Source: Gammaproteobacteria bacterium (GTDB taxonomy: Bacteria; Pseudomonadota; Gammaproteobacteria; GCA-001735895). Taken from it: a DNA stretch of 64,000 nucleotides. The notes under the pieces were generated by a model. The model was given only the letters and a program-made list of their open reading frames with translations, had not been told where the DNA came from and did no database searches. Numbering within the stretch: position 1 is the stretch's first letter; each line of letters starts with the position of its first letter. The stretch spans positions 1 through 64,000 of the forward strand of contig JAUVCH010000009.1 in NCBI GenBank assembly GCA_030595795.1, in the 5' to 3' direction. Of this stretch, positions 7,755-16,481 are shown in pieces. The position numbers and the translations under genes were made by a program.

Positions 7755-9348
7755 AGTAATACCTTCGGCGATCACCCTTTTTAAAACGAGGGTAATAACC
7801 CATTTTCACTTTCGCGGACATGTGTAAATGATCATGGCGAATTTTTTTGAGATTCTCATTCTCGATCCAGTCTTCTGGCTTTGAACTGTTCCCCTTAGAC
7901 CCTACATAGTCTTCAATTTCTGCTTCCAGCTCTATTAAATCCGGTTCTTCATTGAGAATAATATTGGCAATATCTTCAAGCTTGGGATTAATTTCGATTT
8001 CATTATCTCTGGCAAACGTCGCCATTAACTTGAGCGGTATATTGCTGTATGCACTTTTAATATTTCTTCGATTGGCCACCAGGTCACCGATAAACGCGTA
8101 ACCATGCATGCCGACACCTGTAATATTAATAGCGAGTTCACCAGGTTCATACCAGCCCTGGCCTATTAGCCATTCTTTATCGCTGTTTATCTGGTCGCTA
8201 TATCCATCACTGACGACAAGATCCACTTCACTGCTAGAGCGCATAAATTCCCTTGTGTCTAGTGCACGCAACTCTATTAGCTTACCCTTACTGGGTCTGG
8301 GTACTCGGCCACCTTTAGCTGTTACTTCAATTTCCAATTGTTCAGCAGTAAAACTTTCCGACTTAATCAACACATCTCTCCGCGCTTGCATTTTTCGATA
8401 GGATCCAGCTTCGAGTACTATCTTTATCGTGGCTGGCTCATTTTTTTGCTTATCTAGTAGCGCGAGATTGGCCAGATTGTAGCTCCCACCAACATCAGAA
8501 TGCACACCCGGCAAATAGTATTCTTCACCTTTACCTTCATCCTTTGCACTTTTAATGGTGTGGAGCGGGAAGTCTAGTCGGTGTTCTTCTGCGGCCGCCA
8601 GATGCACAGATTTAGTAGCGAGTGCCACAGCTCGCTGATATAATTTATTGTCTGACCAGTGGTTATACTGACTGCCGTTAACCGACACGACAGTGTCATA
8701 GAGTCCGGCAAATTTGATTTCAACATTTTTTGCTGTCGTTTCTTCATAACCAGCCAATACCAATCTTCGATATAAGGGTATTCTCATTTCATCAGAGAGG
8801 ATATCATCGGTCATCAAAAAAATACTATAGCGCGCTGTAGCAGCACCGCGGCTAAAACCGAAAACATCTACATCTAATTTTTCGATTTCAAATTCTTCTG
8901 GTGGATATTTTTTTAGAAATTCCATTACCATTTCGAGAGCCTTTCGAATTCCCTTCTTTGCCCTGCTGGACACGCCCGATCCTAGAGCACCCATTGAGTA
9001 ACCCAACAAGCTGTCACCTTCCAGGTTAAAAGTGCCCTGTCCTTCGATATACACTTTGAAACTGTAGTCATAGCCATTTTTACCTTTTGTAATAGGGACA
9101 TCCGATTCCATAATGGCGATATTGGTACGGCCATTATCATAGCTATTTGAACCGCCATCACCCCGCTTTTTGTAAGACTCGGAAGCTATGCCCATTTCAG
9201 CCTTTTCACGCTCCTCAATATTGGTGTTATTATTTAATGTGCCATCAAAGAAAAGCGAGAAGCGAATTTTTAATTTCTCCTTAGTAACCTCTTGCTTTGG
9301 CTCTTCGGCAAAGAAAAAATTAAATATTGCTTCTCCAATTTGAGACAT
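7744..9348 (-). CDS. DUF2235 alpha/beta-hydrolase, Tle1-like T6SS phospholipase effector
   Basis: This 534-residue protein has DUF2235 landmarks. An early FFDGTLNN block (33-40) is followed by the nucleophile elbow GFSRG (164-168, Ser166) and its AATAR continuation. A GLYDTVVSVNG segment supplies the probable catalytic Asp, and GVHSDVGGSY the catalytic His. Tle1-family members carrying this GxSxG variant are T6SS-delivered phospholipases. The position downstream of vgrG, DUF2169 and PAAR-like genes and directly before a lipoprotein gene is the usual effector-immunity layout. No signal peptide is seen, as expected for T6SS cargo. An AGAGGAA ribosome site precedes the ATG at 9348. Confidence 0.82.
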   Translation of the reverse strand: MSQIGEAIFNFFFAEEPKQEVTKEKLKIRFSLFFDGTLNNNTNIEEREKAEMGIASESYKKRGDGGSNSYDNGRTNIAIMESDVPITKGKNGYDYSFKVYIEGQGTFNLEGDSLLGYSMGALGSGVSSRAKKGIRKALEMVMEFLKKYPPEEFEIEKLDVDVFGFSRGAATARYSIFLMTDDILSDEMRIPLYRRLVLAGYEETTAKNVEIKFAGLYDTVVSVNGSQYNHWSDNKLYQRAVALATKSVHLAAAEEHRLDFPLHTIKSAKDEGKGEEYYLPGVHSDVGGSYNLANLALLDKQKNEPATIKIVLEAGSYRKMQARRDVLIKSESFTAEQLEIEVTAKGGRVPRPSKGKLIELRALDTREFMRSSSEVDLVVSDGYSDQINSDKEWLIGQGWYEPGELAINITGVGMHGYAFIGDLVANRRNIKSAYSNIPLKLMATFARDNEIEINPKLEDIANIILNEEPDLIELEAEIEDYVGSKGNSSKPEDWIENENLKKIRHDHLHMSAKVKMGYYPRFKKGDRRRYYYDG

Positions 9349-9384
9349 TCTTATTCCTCTATGAATTCCTGTCGTGTAGATTGA

Positions 9385-10455
9385 TCATTGGCTGTACTCG
9401 ACTTTATTTAATACAATTGCACCACGTTTTGCAGCATCCGACGAGCTATAAACTAGATGCGCCTGGGCCTCGTCATTTTTAAATAAGTCTTCCGCTGCCA
9501 GGGCAATTAAACTTGTTGCTGTCGCAGAACCAATATCTCCATAATATTCCGCCGGATGTTCGAGGCTAACCGAGTCTCTAAACGATTTACTATTTCGCGC
9601 AAAAGCCACACCGTATTCCTTTGCCCAATGGGTTTCACCGTTCATGCTGCTAAAAACACTGTGGATACCTTGTTCAGGTTGGTTAATTAGTGATGCTTTA
9701 AAAGCCAGATCTAAACCATCGCCACGGTAGGGTTCTTTACTGAATAAATGGCCTTTTTCTTCTGAAATTGCGGGCTGTAGCAATGCTATAACATGTCCAT
9801 TGTGTTGCCTTGCCAAATTAATATCTGGTGTAAGCAGTAAAAAACTTGCTGCCTCCCCGGGTACAAAGGCATTTAAGGAGGTTTCGGTTTGTAATCTCTC
9901 CATACTATCAAGAGGTATCAATCTAGAAGAGTCTTCATAGGAGTCGCTACCACCAATCAATATAAAAGAGTGCTGTGTGTCGTGGAGATACCTAAAAGCA
10001 AAATCGATGGCTTCTATACCTCCTGCACGACCGGAATAGAAACTACGGCTTAGCTCCGGAGATACCCAGGGTTTGTTGTTATTGCTAACGTTTTCGACGA
10101 GGGAGCTTAACCCTTCATCATCCGCTGTTTCTTCTGGCATGGCCAACAATAATGGAATAGCCTGGTCGCTTACTTGCTGAGAACAGGCTTCATTCATTGC
10201 CAGGATTGCCATTTTAGTAACACGATCATGGCGCGGATTGAATCGGTCACCTTCATCAATTTCTCCCGTAAACTCAGCAAAGATTTGGTCAGGCACTCTT
10301 GCCATAGTAATCGATTCTCCAGCTTGAGTGCTATAATCCGAAACCCCATACCCACTAATCCCAGCCTTAACCGCAGCAGCCGTCATCTCAACATTAGCCC
10401 CAACCGGCGTAACCATGCCCATGCCTGCAATATAGGCGACCTGCTTATCACTCAT
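9385..10455 (-). CDS. Ketosynthase-fold (thiolase-like) protein of T6SS cargo cluster, no active-site Cys
   Basis: The 356-residue protein begins like a beta-ketoacyl-ACP synthase (VAYIAGMGMVTPVGANVEMT) and has the later GGSDSYED and VPGEAASFLLL blocks of that fold. Where KAS enzymes have the nucleophilic Cys in a TACxTG-like turn it reads SRSFYSGRAGG (about 136-146), so the Cys is missing. The usual HGTGT and NSFGFGGTN His motifs are replaced by FSSMNGETHWAKEYG and EYYGDIGSATA. This non-canonical pattern fits KS-like proteins seen beside DUF2169/TIGR02270 genes in T6SS loci. A condensing reaction is unlikely; a scaffold or acyl-binding role is inference. Its start overlaps the end of the upstream gene by 8 bp. 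Confidence 0.72.
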   Translation of the reverse strand: MSDKQVAYIAGMGMVTPVGANVEMTAAAVKAGISGYGVSDYSTQAGESITMARVPDQIFAEFTGEIDEGDRFNPRHDRVTKMAILAMNEACSQQVSDQAIPLLLAMPEETADDEGLSSLVENVSNNNKPWVSPELSRSFYSGRAGGIEAIDFAFRYLHDTQHSFILIGGSDSYEDSSRLIPLDSMERLQTETSLNAFVPGEAASFLLLTPDINLARQHNGHVIALLQPAISEEKGHLFSKEPYRGDGLDLAFKASLINQPEQGIHSVFSSMNGETHWAKEYGVAFARNSKSFRDSVSLEHPAEYYGDIGSATATSLIALAAEDLFKNDEAQAHLVYSSSDAAKRGAIVLNKVEYSQ

Positions 10456-11719
10456 AGCTAGTCACCTTTGCACGCGTATTTTGCAGCGGCATATTAGAAT
10501 CGATGAGTGCCAGTTCCAGAGCGGCCGCATGTCTCTGGCGTTGTTTTGCGGTTAGCAATTTATTATTTAACAATTCTGGCTCAACACTTCTTCCCATAAA
10601 ATAACGTTGCCCGGCAATGAAATTACGACCGTGATTTATCCAGATGGTTTTTATCTTTTCAACATCTGGCCAGGGCAAATTCTCGTCTTCATCGAGACTG
10701 ATATCGTCATCGTCTGAATCATCATTTGGATAAGATGGCAGCGACTCTGGGTTACTATTAATTAATTCGTTTTGCTCAAGATCGATACCGGTAATGTTGG
10801 TAAACGATTCAGCAGCCAGGCGGGAATCAGCAGGCAACTCCATTTTTGATATCAGCCAGTTTACCGCATGCGGGTCACCCAACACTCCAGTAGCCTTTAT
10901 GACCGCGCGAGATTGATCATTGTCTTTACCTAATTCTGCAATCCACTGCCTGCCCTGCTCTATGGGTAAAACTCTAAATGCAATATTGATCGCTTTTTGC
11001 TGATGTTGATTTTCGGTGATAACAAAGCGCTTTAAGTTTTCGACCGCACTTCGATTGCCCAATAATATCCCGGACCAGTTTGACCAGAAACAAATATCAG
11101 CCTGCTCGGAATCCATCGCTGCATTGAGATACGGCATTAAGTCCTGTCGCCGGATTTCACCGATTAATCGTAGCGCTCGACAATAAAGCTTCTCGTGTTG
11201 CCTGCAATCGTCGCGGTCAAGAACTCGCGTTAAAGCTTCTCCAGGATTTTGACGCCGTACACTACAAGCCGCTACCGCCAGATATTTATGATTCAGGTCT
11301 TTGCTGCTTAAAAACTTTTCTACCCAACTTTGAACCAGTTTTACGGTTAGCCATCCGAGTGCCGATATTAAACCCTTTTCGGTTTCTTCATTAACTAGCC
11401 CAGCTTCTATTGCCGCTTGAATTTTTTTCACATCGTGGCTGCGAAAGGCCAAAATTGCGGCGGTAAAAGTTTCACCGGGTTCCTGTAATTCGAGTGCTTC
11501 CAGGCAAACTGGCCAGCTTTGTTCGATCGATGTCATCAAACCATCGAGTTGAGCATCAATACGTTGCTCAAGTTCCTGGATGTCCTCTTTCGAATAGTGC
11601 GGTTGTTCCACAGCAATAGAACGTAATAGCCACAAAAAAGAAGCGTTATCTGCAAATTGCTCGAATATTTCACCATAGGCTCTGATGATGTTTTGTGGAG
11701 TTGAAGTCGCTGTATTCAT
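10448..11719 (-). CDS. TIGR02270-family T6SS-associated protein
   Basis: A 423-residue, mostly alpha-helical protein resembling the TIGR02270 family, HEAT-repeat-like proteins found in T6SS effector clusters. Repeating helical pairs run from about residue 60 to 310 (for example SALGWLTVKLVQSWVEKFL, AVAACSVRRQNPGEALTRVL), followed by an acidic linker (DDSDDDDISLDEDE, about 334-347) and a conserved Trp-rich tail (IWINHGRNFIAGQRYFMGR). The biochemical role of the family is not established; cargo loading or chaperoning is plausible from context. It sits 18 bp downstream of the PAAR-like gene and overlaps the ketosynthase-like gene. Confidence 0.72.
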   Translation of the reverse strand: MNTATSTPQNIIRAYGEIFEQFADNASFLWLLRSIAVEQPHYSKEDIQELEQRIDAQLDGLMTSIEQSWPVCLEALELQEPGETFTAAILAFRSHDVKKIQAAIEAGLVNEETEKGLISALGWLTVKLVQSWVEKFLSSKDLNHKYLAVAACSVRRQNPGEALTRVLDRDDCRQHEKLYCRALRLIGEIRRQDLMPYLNAAMDSEQADICFWSNWSGILLGNRSAVENLKRFVITENQHQQKAINIAFRVLPIEQGRQWIAELGKDNDQSRAVIKATGVLGDPHAVNWLISKMELPADSRLAAESFTNITGIDLEQNELINSNPESLPSYPNDDSDDDDISLDEDENLPWPDVEKIKTIWINHGRNFIAGQRYFMGRSVEPELLNNKLLTAKQRQRHAAALELALIDSNMPLQNTRAKVTSYE

Positions 11720-11737
11720 TTAGAAATCGGCAGGCAA

Positions 11738-12121
11738 TCAACCCATGATATTTTTCTTATTGTGGAACAAGGGATCACCCATGCGGCATACGTTCTTACC
11801 TTCGAATTTTACATCGAAGGAGTACATCATAAATTCGCATTCGCCTTTTGTTTTACCACTGATAATTCCACCGACGGAGCCAGGTTCATCGCCGGTGCTC
11901 ATGGAGTACTTCGCGCCTTTTACCATCGGCATTTCGCCATCTGTTTTAACCGCCTTCGGGCCTTTACTAGTATCGGACGCTTTTCCGATATTGGGATATG
12001 GTATAGGTATCGGGGAAGCACTAGGAACTGGTGTCTTGCAAATATCTGGGAACACAATGCTAACGCCGCCACTACCCTTGTGTGCAATACCTCTGGAATT
12101 TGCAAATGTTGATTGAGCCAT
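11738..12121 (-). CDS. PAAR-like DUF4150 protein (T6SS spike tip)
   Basis: This 127-residue protein matches the DUF4150 PAAR-like family: a proline-rich FPDICKTPVPSASPIPIPYP segment early on, then glycine-rich turns (SVGGIISGKTKGECEF) and a C-terminal GKNVCRMGDPLFHNKKN. PAAR-like proteins cap the VgrG trimer and sharpen the spike or attach effectors. No C-terminal toxin extension is present, so the effector is encoded separately, most likely the DUF2235 protein downstream. The DUF2169 gene upstream is its expected adaptor partner. Confidence 0.85.
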   Translation of the reverse strand: MAQSTFANSRGIAHKGSGGVSIVFPDICKTPVPSASPIPIPYPNIGKASDTSKGPKAVKTDGEMPMVKGAKYSMSTGDEPGSVGGIISGKTKGECEFMMYSFDVKFEGKNVCRMGDPLFHNKKNIMG

Positions 12122-12156
12122 TACTATTTCCTTTTTGCTGTCATACGAAATTAGAC

Positions 12157-13149
12157 TTAATGTTTCAAGCTGACTATTATTTCTTCGATTTTCAGGGCTT
12201 TTTTATCGCAGGGATAAGCCGCCCGCCAAACCATACTTAGTTGTAACAAATTTGGTTCTAAATGTAACGTTTCCAGATTAAATGATTCGCTATCGGTGCG
12301 GCTGGCAAATTTAAACTCGGATGATAATCGCAGCCTGGGTAAATCGAAATGCAGATCTCCGTTGGGATGCATGCCAGAAATAGAAACGGATTCGCCGCCT
12401 TGCAAATATTCCGGATAAATCAAATCGGGGTGTGCCATATTTAAAAAACGATTGTCGAAGTCGTCGGGTAGATAAGGCGCGCGATGTGTTTGCCACTGTT
12501 CGTTGTAGGTTCCGGCAAAACTAGCCCTTGGTTGCCATGCGGGAGAACAGTAACCGAAGCAGGCAGGCGTTGGTGCATCACCAGGGTCGCTAATTAACTG
12601 CCCTGGATCCTCAAGGTTTGGTAAAGGTACGCCATTCATCTCTTTAGTACTGCGGCCACCGGCATATCCACAACCTATCGGATTACGCTCTTCTGCCGAA
12701 TCAACTTTACCTTCATTTAAGTACAGTCCACCAAATGCTTTTTCGTATACCAGCAGCATTGTTTGGAATGGCTCAGGATCGCTAACTCGACCATCAAACC
12801 ATTGTCGATCACCATACACCCTAACCGTTTTTTTTAAGTGACCTACCGCCAGACTGACATCAAGTTGTTTGACAGTTTCCTTACCTGGTGTACAGGAGAG
12901 GCCCGTCATCACGATATCAGTTGTTGGTTTACCTATGTGGTAGTCAGAGGCAAACTGAAGGCTGGAACTTTCCGGCTCGCCCCAATAAACATCTGCTTCG
13001 ACAGGTGGCAACTGCTCATCGACCAGAGTCCATTGCGGCCCGATATTAAAACTCGACCTAACCATGACATATAAAGTATCGATACCCTGTTGATTGGGAA
13101 ACAAAGCCATTGAAGCCGCAAACGGAGTTTTGTTATTCAGTTGAAGCAT
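12157..13149 (-). CDS. DUF2169 T6SS adaptor protein
   Basis: This 330-residue protein matches the DUF2169 family by its opening (NKTPFAASMALFPNQQGIDTL), an ADVYWGEP motif and a GCGYAGG segment near the middle followed by PLPNLEDPGQ. DUF2169 proteins co-occur with DUF4150 PAAR-like proteins and are needed to load effectors onto VgrG in studied systems. It lies between the DUF6484 gene and the PAAR-like gene in the same transcription unit, with short gaps on both sides. No membrane segment or enzyme motif is seen. Confidence 0.85.
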   Translation of the reverse strand: MLQLNNKTPFAASMALFPNQQGIDTLYVMVRSSFNIGPQWTLVDEQLPPVEADVYWGEPESSSLQFASDYHIGKPTTDIVMTGLSCTPGKETVKQLDVSLAVGHLKKTVRVYGDRQWFDGRVSDPEPFQTMLLVYEKAFGGLYLNEGKVDSAEERNPIGCGYAGGRSTKEMNGVPLPNLEDPGQLISDPGDAPTPACFGYCSPAWQPRASFAGTYNEQWQTHRAPYLPDDFDNRFLNMAHPDLIYPEYLQGGESVSISGMHPNGDLHFDLPRLRLSSEFKFASRTDSESFNLETLHLEPNLLQLSMVWRAAYPCDKKALKIEEIIVSLKH

Positions 13150-13171
13150 AATTGCGCATCAGCAGTAATGT

Positions 13172-13723
13172 TCAATTAACCTGAACCGAACCACCCAGAA
13201 TTCGATTGACACCGGTCGAGCGATTGAGAATATATTTACCCCGGATTAATATTTTACCGGCTTTGGTCAACGTAATACTGGCTTCGCCACATTTCAATAC
13301 GACTTCTTCACGGCCCTCTAATACAACTCGTTTGCCATCTATAGTGGCATTAATATCTGTACCTGGATTGACTGTTTCGGACTCGCTGGTGGGCTGTTGA
13401 TCGATTTCACCTGAAGCTGGCTCTATTTGAAAACCATCGATCAAACTTTGCAGTGGACTGTGGATTAGGCCAATAATAAGCGGGTTTCTTAAATCTCCCT
13501 GCGTAAATAGTAGCGCGACCTGGCGCCCAGCATGTCCCAGGTTTACAGGTAATGTCGACATCGCCGGAATAGCTTCGCCAGCGAGATTTTGCGAAAAATT
13601 AACCAATGGCTCGCCGGCGCTAGATAGCCCTTCTAATTGACCAATGACAACCTCTCCCGCGGCGAGTTCAGTCTCAGGCTGGAGGACAAGTTCCTCGACT
13701 AGTTTGTCTTTGGGATAATCCAT
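13172..13723 (-). CDS. DUF6484-domain T6SS-associated protein
   Basis: This 183-residue protein has an N-terminal beta-rich domain (VVIGQLEGLSSAGEPLVNF...ALLFTQGDLRNPLIIGLI, about 25-90) typical of DUF6484. A linker and a short beta-helical tail (VVLKCGEASITLTKAGKILIRGKYI, about 140-165) follow, resembling the end of VgrG needles. It is encoded 6 bp downstream of vgrG and 22 bp upstream of the DUF2169 gene. Similar small genes accompany vgrG in effector islands. The role is unproven; the VgrG-like tail suggests contact with the spike or PAAR. Confidence 0.7.
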   Translation of the reverse strand: MDYPKDKLVEELVLQPETELAAGEVVIGQLEGLSSAGEPLVNFSQNLAGEAIPAMSTLPVNLGHAGRQVALLFTQGDLRNPLIIGLIHSPLQSLIDGFQIEPASGEIDQQPTSESETVNPGTDINATIDGKRVVLEGREEVVLKCGEASITLTKAGKILIRGKYILNRSTGVNRILGGSVQVN

Positions 13724-13729
13724 AAATAT

Positions 13730-15643
13730 CTAATTGGTAGAAACCTTGCTGCCTTTGATCACCACGCTACTGGATGCCTTCACATCAATCTTTCCGGATC
13801 CCTGAACTGTAATATTTTTACCTTTAATCGTTATGTCACCATTACTTTTCATGGTGATGGACGCCGATCCGGTTTTAAGAACGATCTGGTCGCCCGCGTC
13901 GATATTAATTTTCTTACCGACATTTTCGGTTAAATCATTGCCTACGGTGATCGACATATTCCCGCCGATTGATTCGGTATGGTCATCTCCTACATCTAGC
14001 GTTTTATCCTTACCAATCATTTCACTATGATTGTTGCCAACATCAATCGTTTTATTTTGACCAATCGACTCGGTTTGGTCTTCGCCAACACTCTTATCAC
14101 GATTCTTACCGATGGTTGAAGATTCGTTGTTGCCAATGGTTTTAGTCCTATCGGCTTCTACGGTTAGCGTTTCATTATTTTCAACCTGGGTGTCTAAATT
14201 CTTTTCGGCGTGCAGATAAATTTGCTCGGAGTCATTATTATCGTCAAATCGGAGTTCGTTGGAATTGACCGTCTTAATTCCGCTCTGGGTCCTTGAATCG
14301 AACGGTGGCTTATTATCACCGTTATAGACCGAGCCGGTAATTATAGGCCGGTCTGGATCACCATCGAAGAAATTAACCACAACTTCCATATCAATCATTG
14401 GAATAAACAGAGTACCCCAGCCACGACCAGCCCATGGCTGCATTACCCGTATATAACAGCTGCTGTTTTTCTCTCTGTCCCAGGGGAACTGAACTTTGAT
14501 ACGCCCATACTGGTGCGGGTCAAATTTATCATCTACGACAGTGGCGGACTGAGGTCCCTGCATCCTGGGTTTTTTGCGCAGCAAAGTAGGACGATAATGT
14601 ACCTTCTCCGGAATACAGACGAAATCATTGCTATATTCGGATTTACTCTCATTGCCAGAGAGATAGCTATCGTCCATGGCCTTATGTCTGATGGAGGTGA
14701 TGATGTACTCGCCCTGCTCCTCTTTAACCGCGTGCTTTTTCAGATTAAATTTACCACCGGCATAAAAACTACTACAGTCGCTGGAACCTTCGATGGTATC
14801 CGCTGGCGCCTCTTCTGCCTCGATACGCTTTTTAGTTAAATCGCCGATACCAGCAAAGTCATGATATGGGGTATATTCGTAGTGTTCGTAATTTTTAATA
14901 TTGGCAAAATTACTGGTCGAAGCAGTGCTTTTCAGTTGCGACTTGGTCGGGAAGACAAAATCATAATCATTCAGCGACCACATTCCTTTATGAAATTCAT
15001 AAAGGTGTTGCCATCGATTAATCTGCGTATTCGGCTGACTTCCCTTGGAGTACCCCAGGTCAGTTTCCTCGCATGACTCATAAGCATTTTGAGCATCGAC
15101 GATATGCAGTACATGCTTGTCATTATCCTGCACGAAAAAATAGGTGATGCCATCTTCTTCGAGCAATCGTGAAACGAAATCGAAATCGCTTTCGTTATAC
15201 TGCACACAATATTCTCGTACCGATGGATTACCAGCCGCCTTATAATCGTAGTCGGTAAAACCGGCATCTTGAAACAGTTGTTCAATAATTTCTTTGGTCG
15301 ACTTATCTTGAAAGATACGGTGATTGCTATTTTTAGATAAAAACCATAGCCAGGGCACCATGGTCAATTGATAGACGCGAAGATTATCTGCCTTTACTTC
15401 GCCATAAACGAACTGACTAATGTAACCATTAAAGGTTCTCATCTGGTCGTTATGGACGGTTAAAGTTACCGTTTTACCGATTAGTTCTTCGGGCGACAGA
15501 GTATGGTTTTTAGACAGGACATCTACTTTGAATTCGAAGAGGCCCGATAGTGACTCGGTCCCTTCAAAACCCGCAAGCAACAGTTCGTCTTTTCCCAGTG
15601 GCGAGGAAATAGATAATAATCGGTCGTCTTGAGTGAGCGCCAT
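13730..15643 (-). CDS. vgrG: VgrG / TssI spike protein
   Basis: A 637-residue VgrG. The gp27-like N-terminal half (about 1-360) includes FEFKVDVLSKNH and the YCVQYNESDFDFVSRLLEEDGI signature. An OB-fold gp5-like domain follows, with HQYGRIKVQFPWDRE and RVMQPWAGRGWGTLFIPMI (about 384-435). A beta-helical needle (about 470-637) contains roughly 13-residue repeats of the type xxxxxGNxxTExIG. There is no extra catalytic C-terminal domain, so it is a non-evolved VgrG carrying separate cargo. It follows hcp after a 169-bp gap and leads the cargo genes. Confidence 0.95.
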   Translation of the reverse strand: MALTQDDRLLSISSPLGKDELLLAGFEGTESLSGLFEFKVDVLSKNHTLSPEELIGKTVTLTVHNDQMRTFNGYISQFVYGEVKADNLRVYQLTMVPWLWFLSKNSNHRIFQDKSTKEIIEQLFQDAGFTDYDYKAAGNPSVREYCVQYNESDFDFVSRLLEEDGITYFFVQDNDKHVLHIVDAQNAYESCEETDLGYSKGSQPNTQINRWQHLYEFHKGMWSLNDYDFVFPTKSQLKSTASTSNFANIKNYEHYEYTPYHDFAGIGDLTKKRIEAEEAPADTIEGSSDCSSFYAGGKFNLKKHAVKEEQGEYIITSIRHKAMDDSYLSGNESKSEYSNDFVCIPEKVHYRPTLLRKKPRMQGPQSATVVDDKFDPHQYGRIKVQFPWDREKNSSCYIRVMQPWAGRGWGTLFIPMIDMEVVVNFFDGDPDRPIITGSVYNGDNKPPFDSRTQSGIKTVNSNELRFDDNNDSEQIYLHAEKNLDTQVENNETLTVEADRTKTIGNNESSTIGKNRDKSVGEDQTESIGQNKTIDVGNNHSEMIGKDKTLDVGDDHTESIGGNMSITVGNDLTENVGKKINIDAGDQIVLKTGSASITMKSNGDITIKGKNITVQGSGKIDVKASSSVVIKGSKVSTN

Positions 15644-15711
15644 TAGAATGTACCTTTAAGCACCTCTTCCGTTTTCGCTTGCCGGGTGTAGTAATTTATC
15701 GGCAACGATAT

Positions 15712-15733
15712 CTGCCGCGACATACTCCGGCAG
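15712..15733 (-). promoter_or_regulatory. Inverted repeat between hcp and vgrG, possible attenuator or processing hairpin
   Basis: CTGCCG (15712-15717) and CGGCAG (15728-15733) form a perfect 6-bp stem with a 10-nt loop in the 169-bp gap between hcp and vgrG. There is no following T run, so it is not a canonical terminator. Hcp is needed in large excess over VgrG, and a hairpin here could limit read-through or protect the hcp 3' end. Function is inference. Confidence 0.25.
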
Positions 15734-15812
15734 GATTTGTCGAACTGATTAGAGACTCAGGTCATTCGTCATTACGAAAGAAAATATCCGGAACCGAAAT
15801 GCCCCGGACTGG

Positions 15813-16301
15813 CTATAACGGTTTCGCTGTCTCTAAGTCGTAACCAACACGTTGCGGGTTACCCGACTTATTGGTCTTGTCAAAATCGCTGTAATTAATC
15901 ATGATCTTGGCATAGCTTAAAGTAATTTGCTCTAATGGCTCGCTTTCAGAATCGGCAGAAATGGAATAGCCACTAACCAGGCAGTTTTCCAGCGTGTAAT
16001 CCATGTATTCCTGCACTTTATCAGCACCAGTTCGCACAAACTTTATGACGACTTTTTTGCCTGCGCTGCCGGTAACCGCTTCTTTAAAGATAGCGGTAAC
16101 GGAATTGTCGGCTACCTTTGTTAGAGTGACTTCGCTTAAACTGGGGCGGGTTGATTCTCGATTTGAGAGGTTTCCAGCTTCCATCGAAATACCTCGAGCG
16201 ATACCAAACTGAACTGATTGCACTGCGATGTGGTCTGTATAACCTTCTGCGGTTACGTTACCTTTTATACCATCGTATTCTAAGTAGATAGCCATTGACA
16301 C
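15813..16301 (-). CDS. hcp: Hcp / TssD tube protein
   Basis: This 162-residue Hcp-family protein has the start MAIYLEYDGIKGNVT, an EGYTDHIAVQSVQFGIARGI segment and the late SEPLEQITLSYAKIMINY strand typical of the tube subunit. Hcp hexamers stack to form the T6SS inner tube and can carry small effectors. The gene is first in the cargo island, with AAGGAAG before the ATG and a 180-bp upstream region carrying paired repeats. No TssB, TssC or other sheath and baseplate genes are in the window, so the secretion machine is encoded elsewhere. Confidence 0.93.
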   Translation of the reverse strand: MSMAIYLEYDGIKGNVTAEGYTDHIAVQSVQFGIARGISMEAGNLSNRESTRPSLSEVTLTKVADNSVTAIFKEAVTGSAGKKVVIKFVRTGADKVQEYMDYTLENCLVSGYSISADSESEPLEQITLSYAKIMINYSDFDKTNKSGNPQRVGYDLETAKPL

Positions 16302-16327
16302 TTCCTTATTTTGTTAACGTTGATGAA

Positions 16328-16369
16328 TAATAATCGATTATTTATCTGGAAACAATGTTAATAATCGAT
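16328..16369 (-). promoter_or_regulatory. Paired TAATAATCGAT repeats upstream of hcp
   Basis: The 11-mer TAATAATCGAT occurs at 16328-16338 and again at 16359-16369, exactly 31 bp apart, about three helical turns. The first copy lies in the perfect palindrome AATAATCGATTATT (16329-16342). Both sit 28-68 bp upstream of the hcp start codon. Same-face spacing of identical sites is typical of cooperative regulator binding. No regulator can be named. Confidence 0.4.
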
Positions 16370-16481
16370 ACTTTTTTTAGGGCCCGATATTAAGGTATAC
16401 CTGGAATATCAGAACCTCAAAAGTTATTTCGTAAAAGTCTATCAGAGAACCGATATTACAAATTTAAACTTCTTACAAGGA

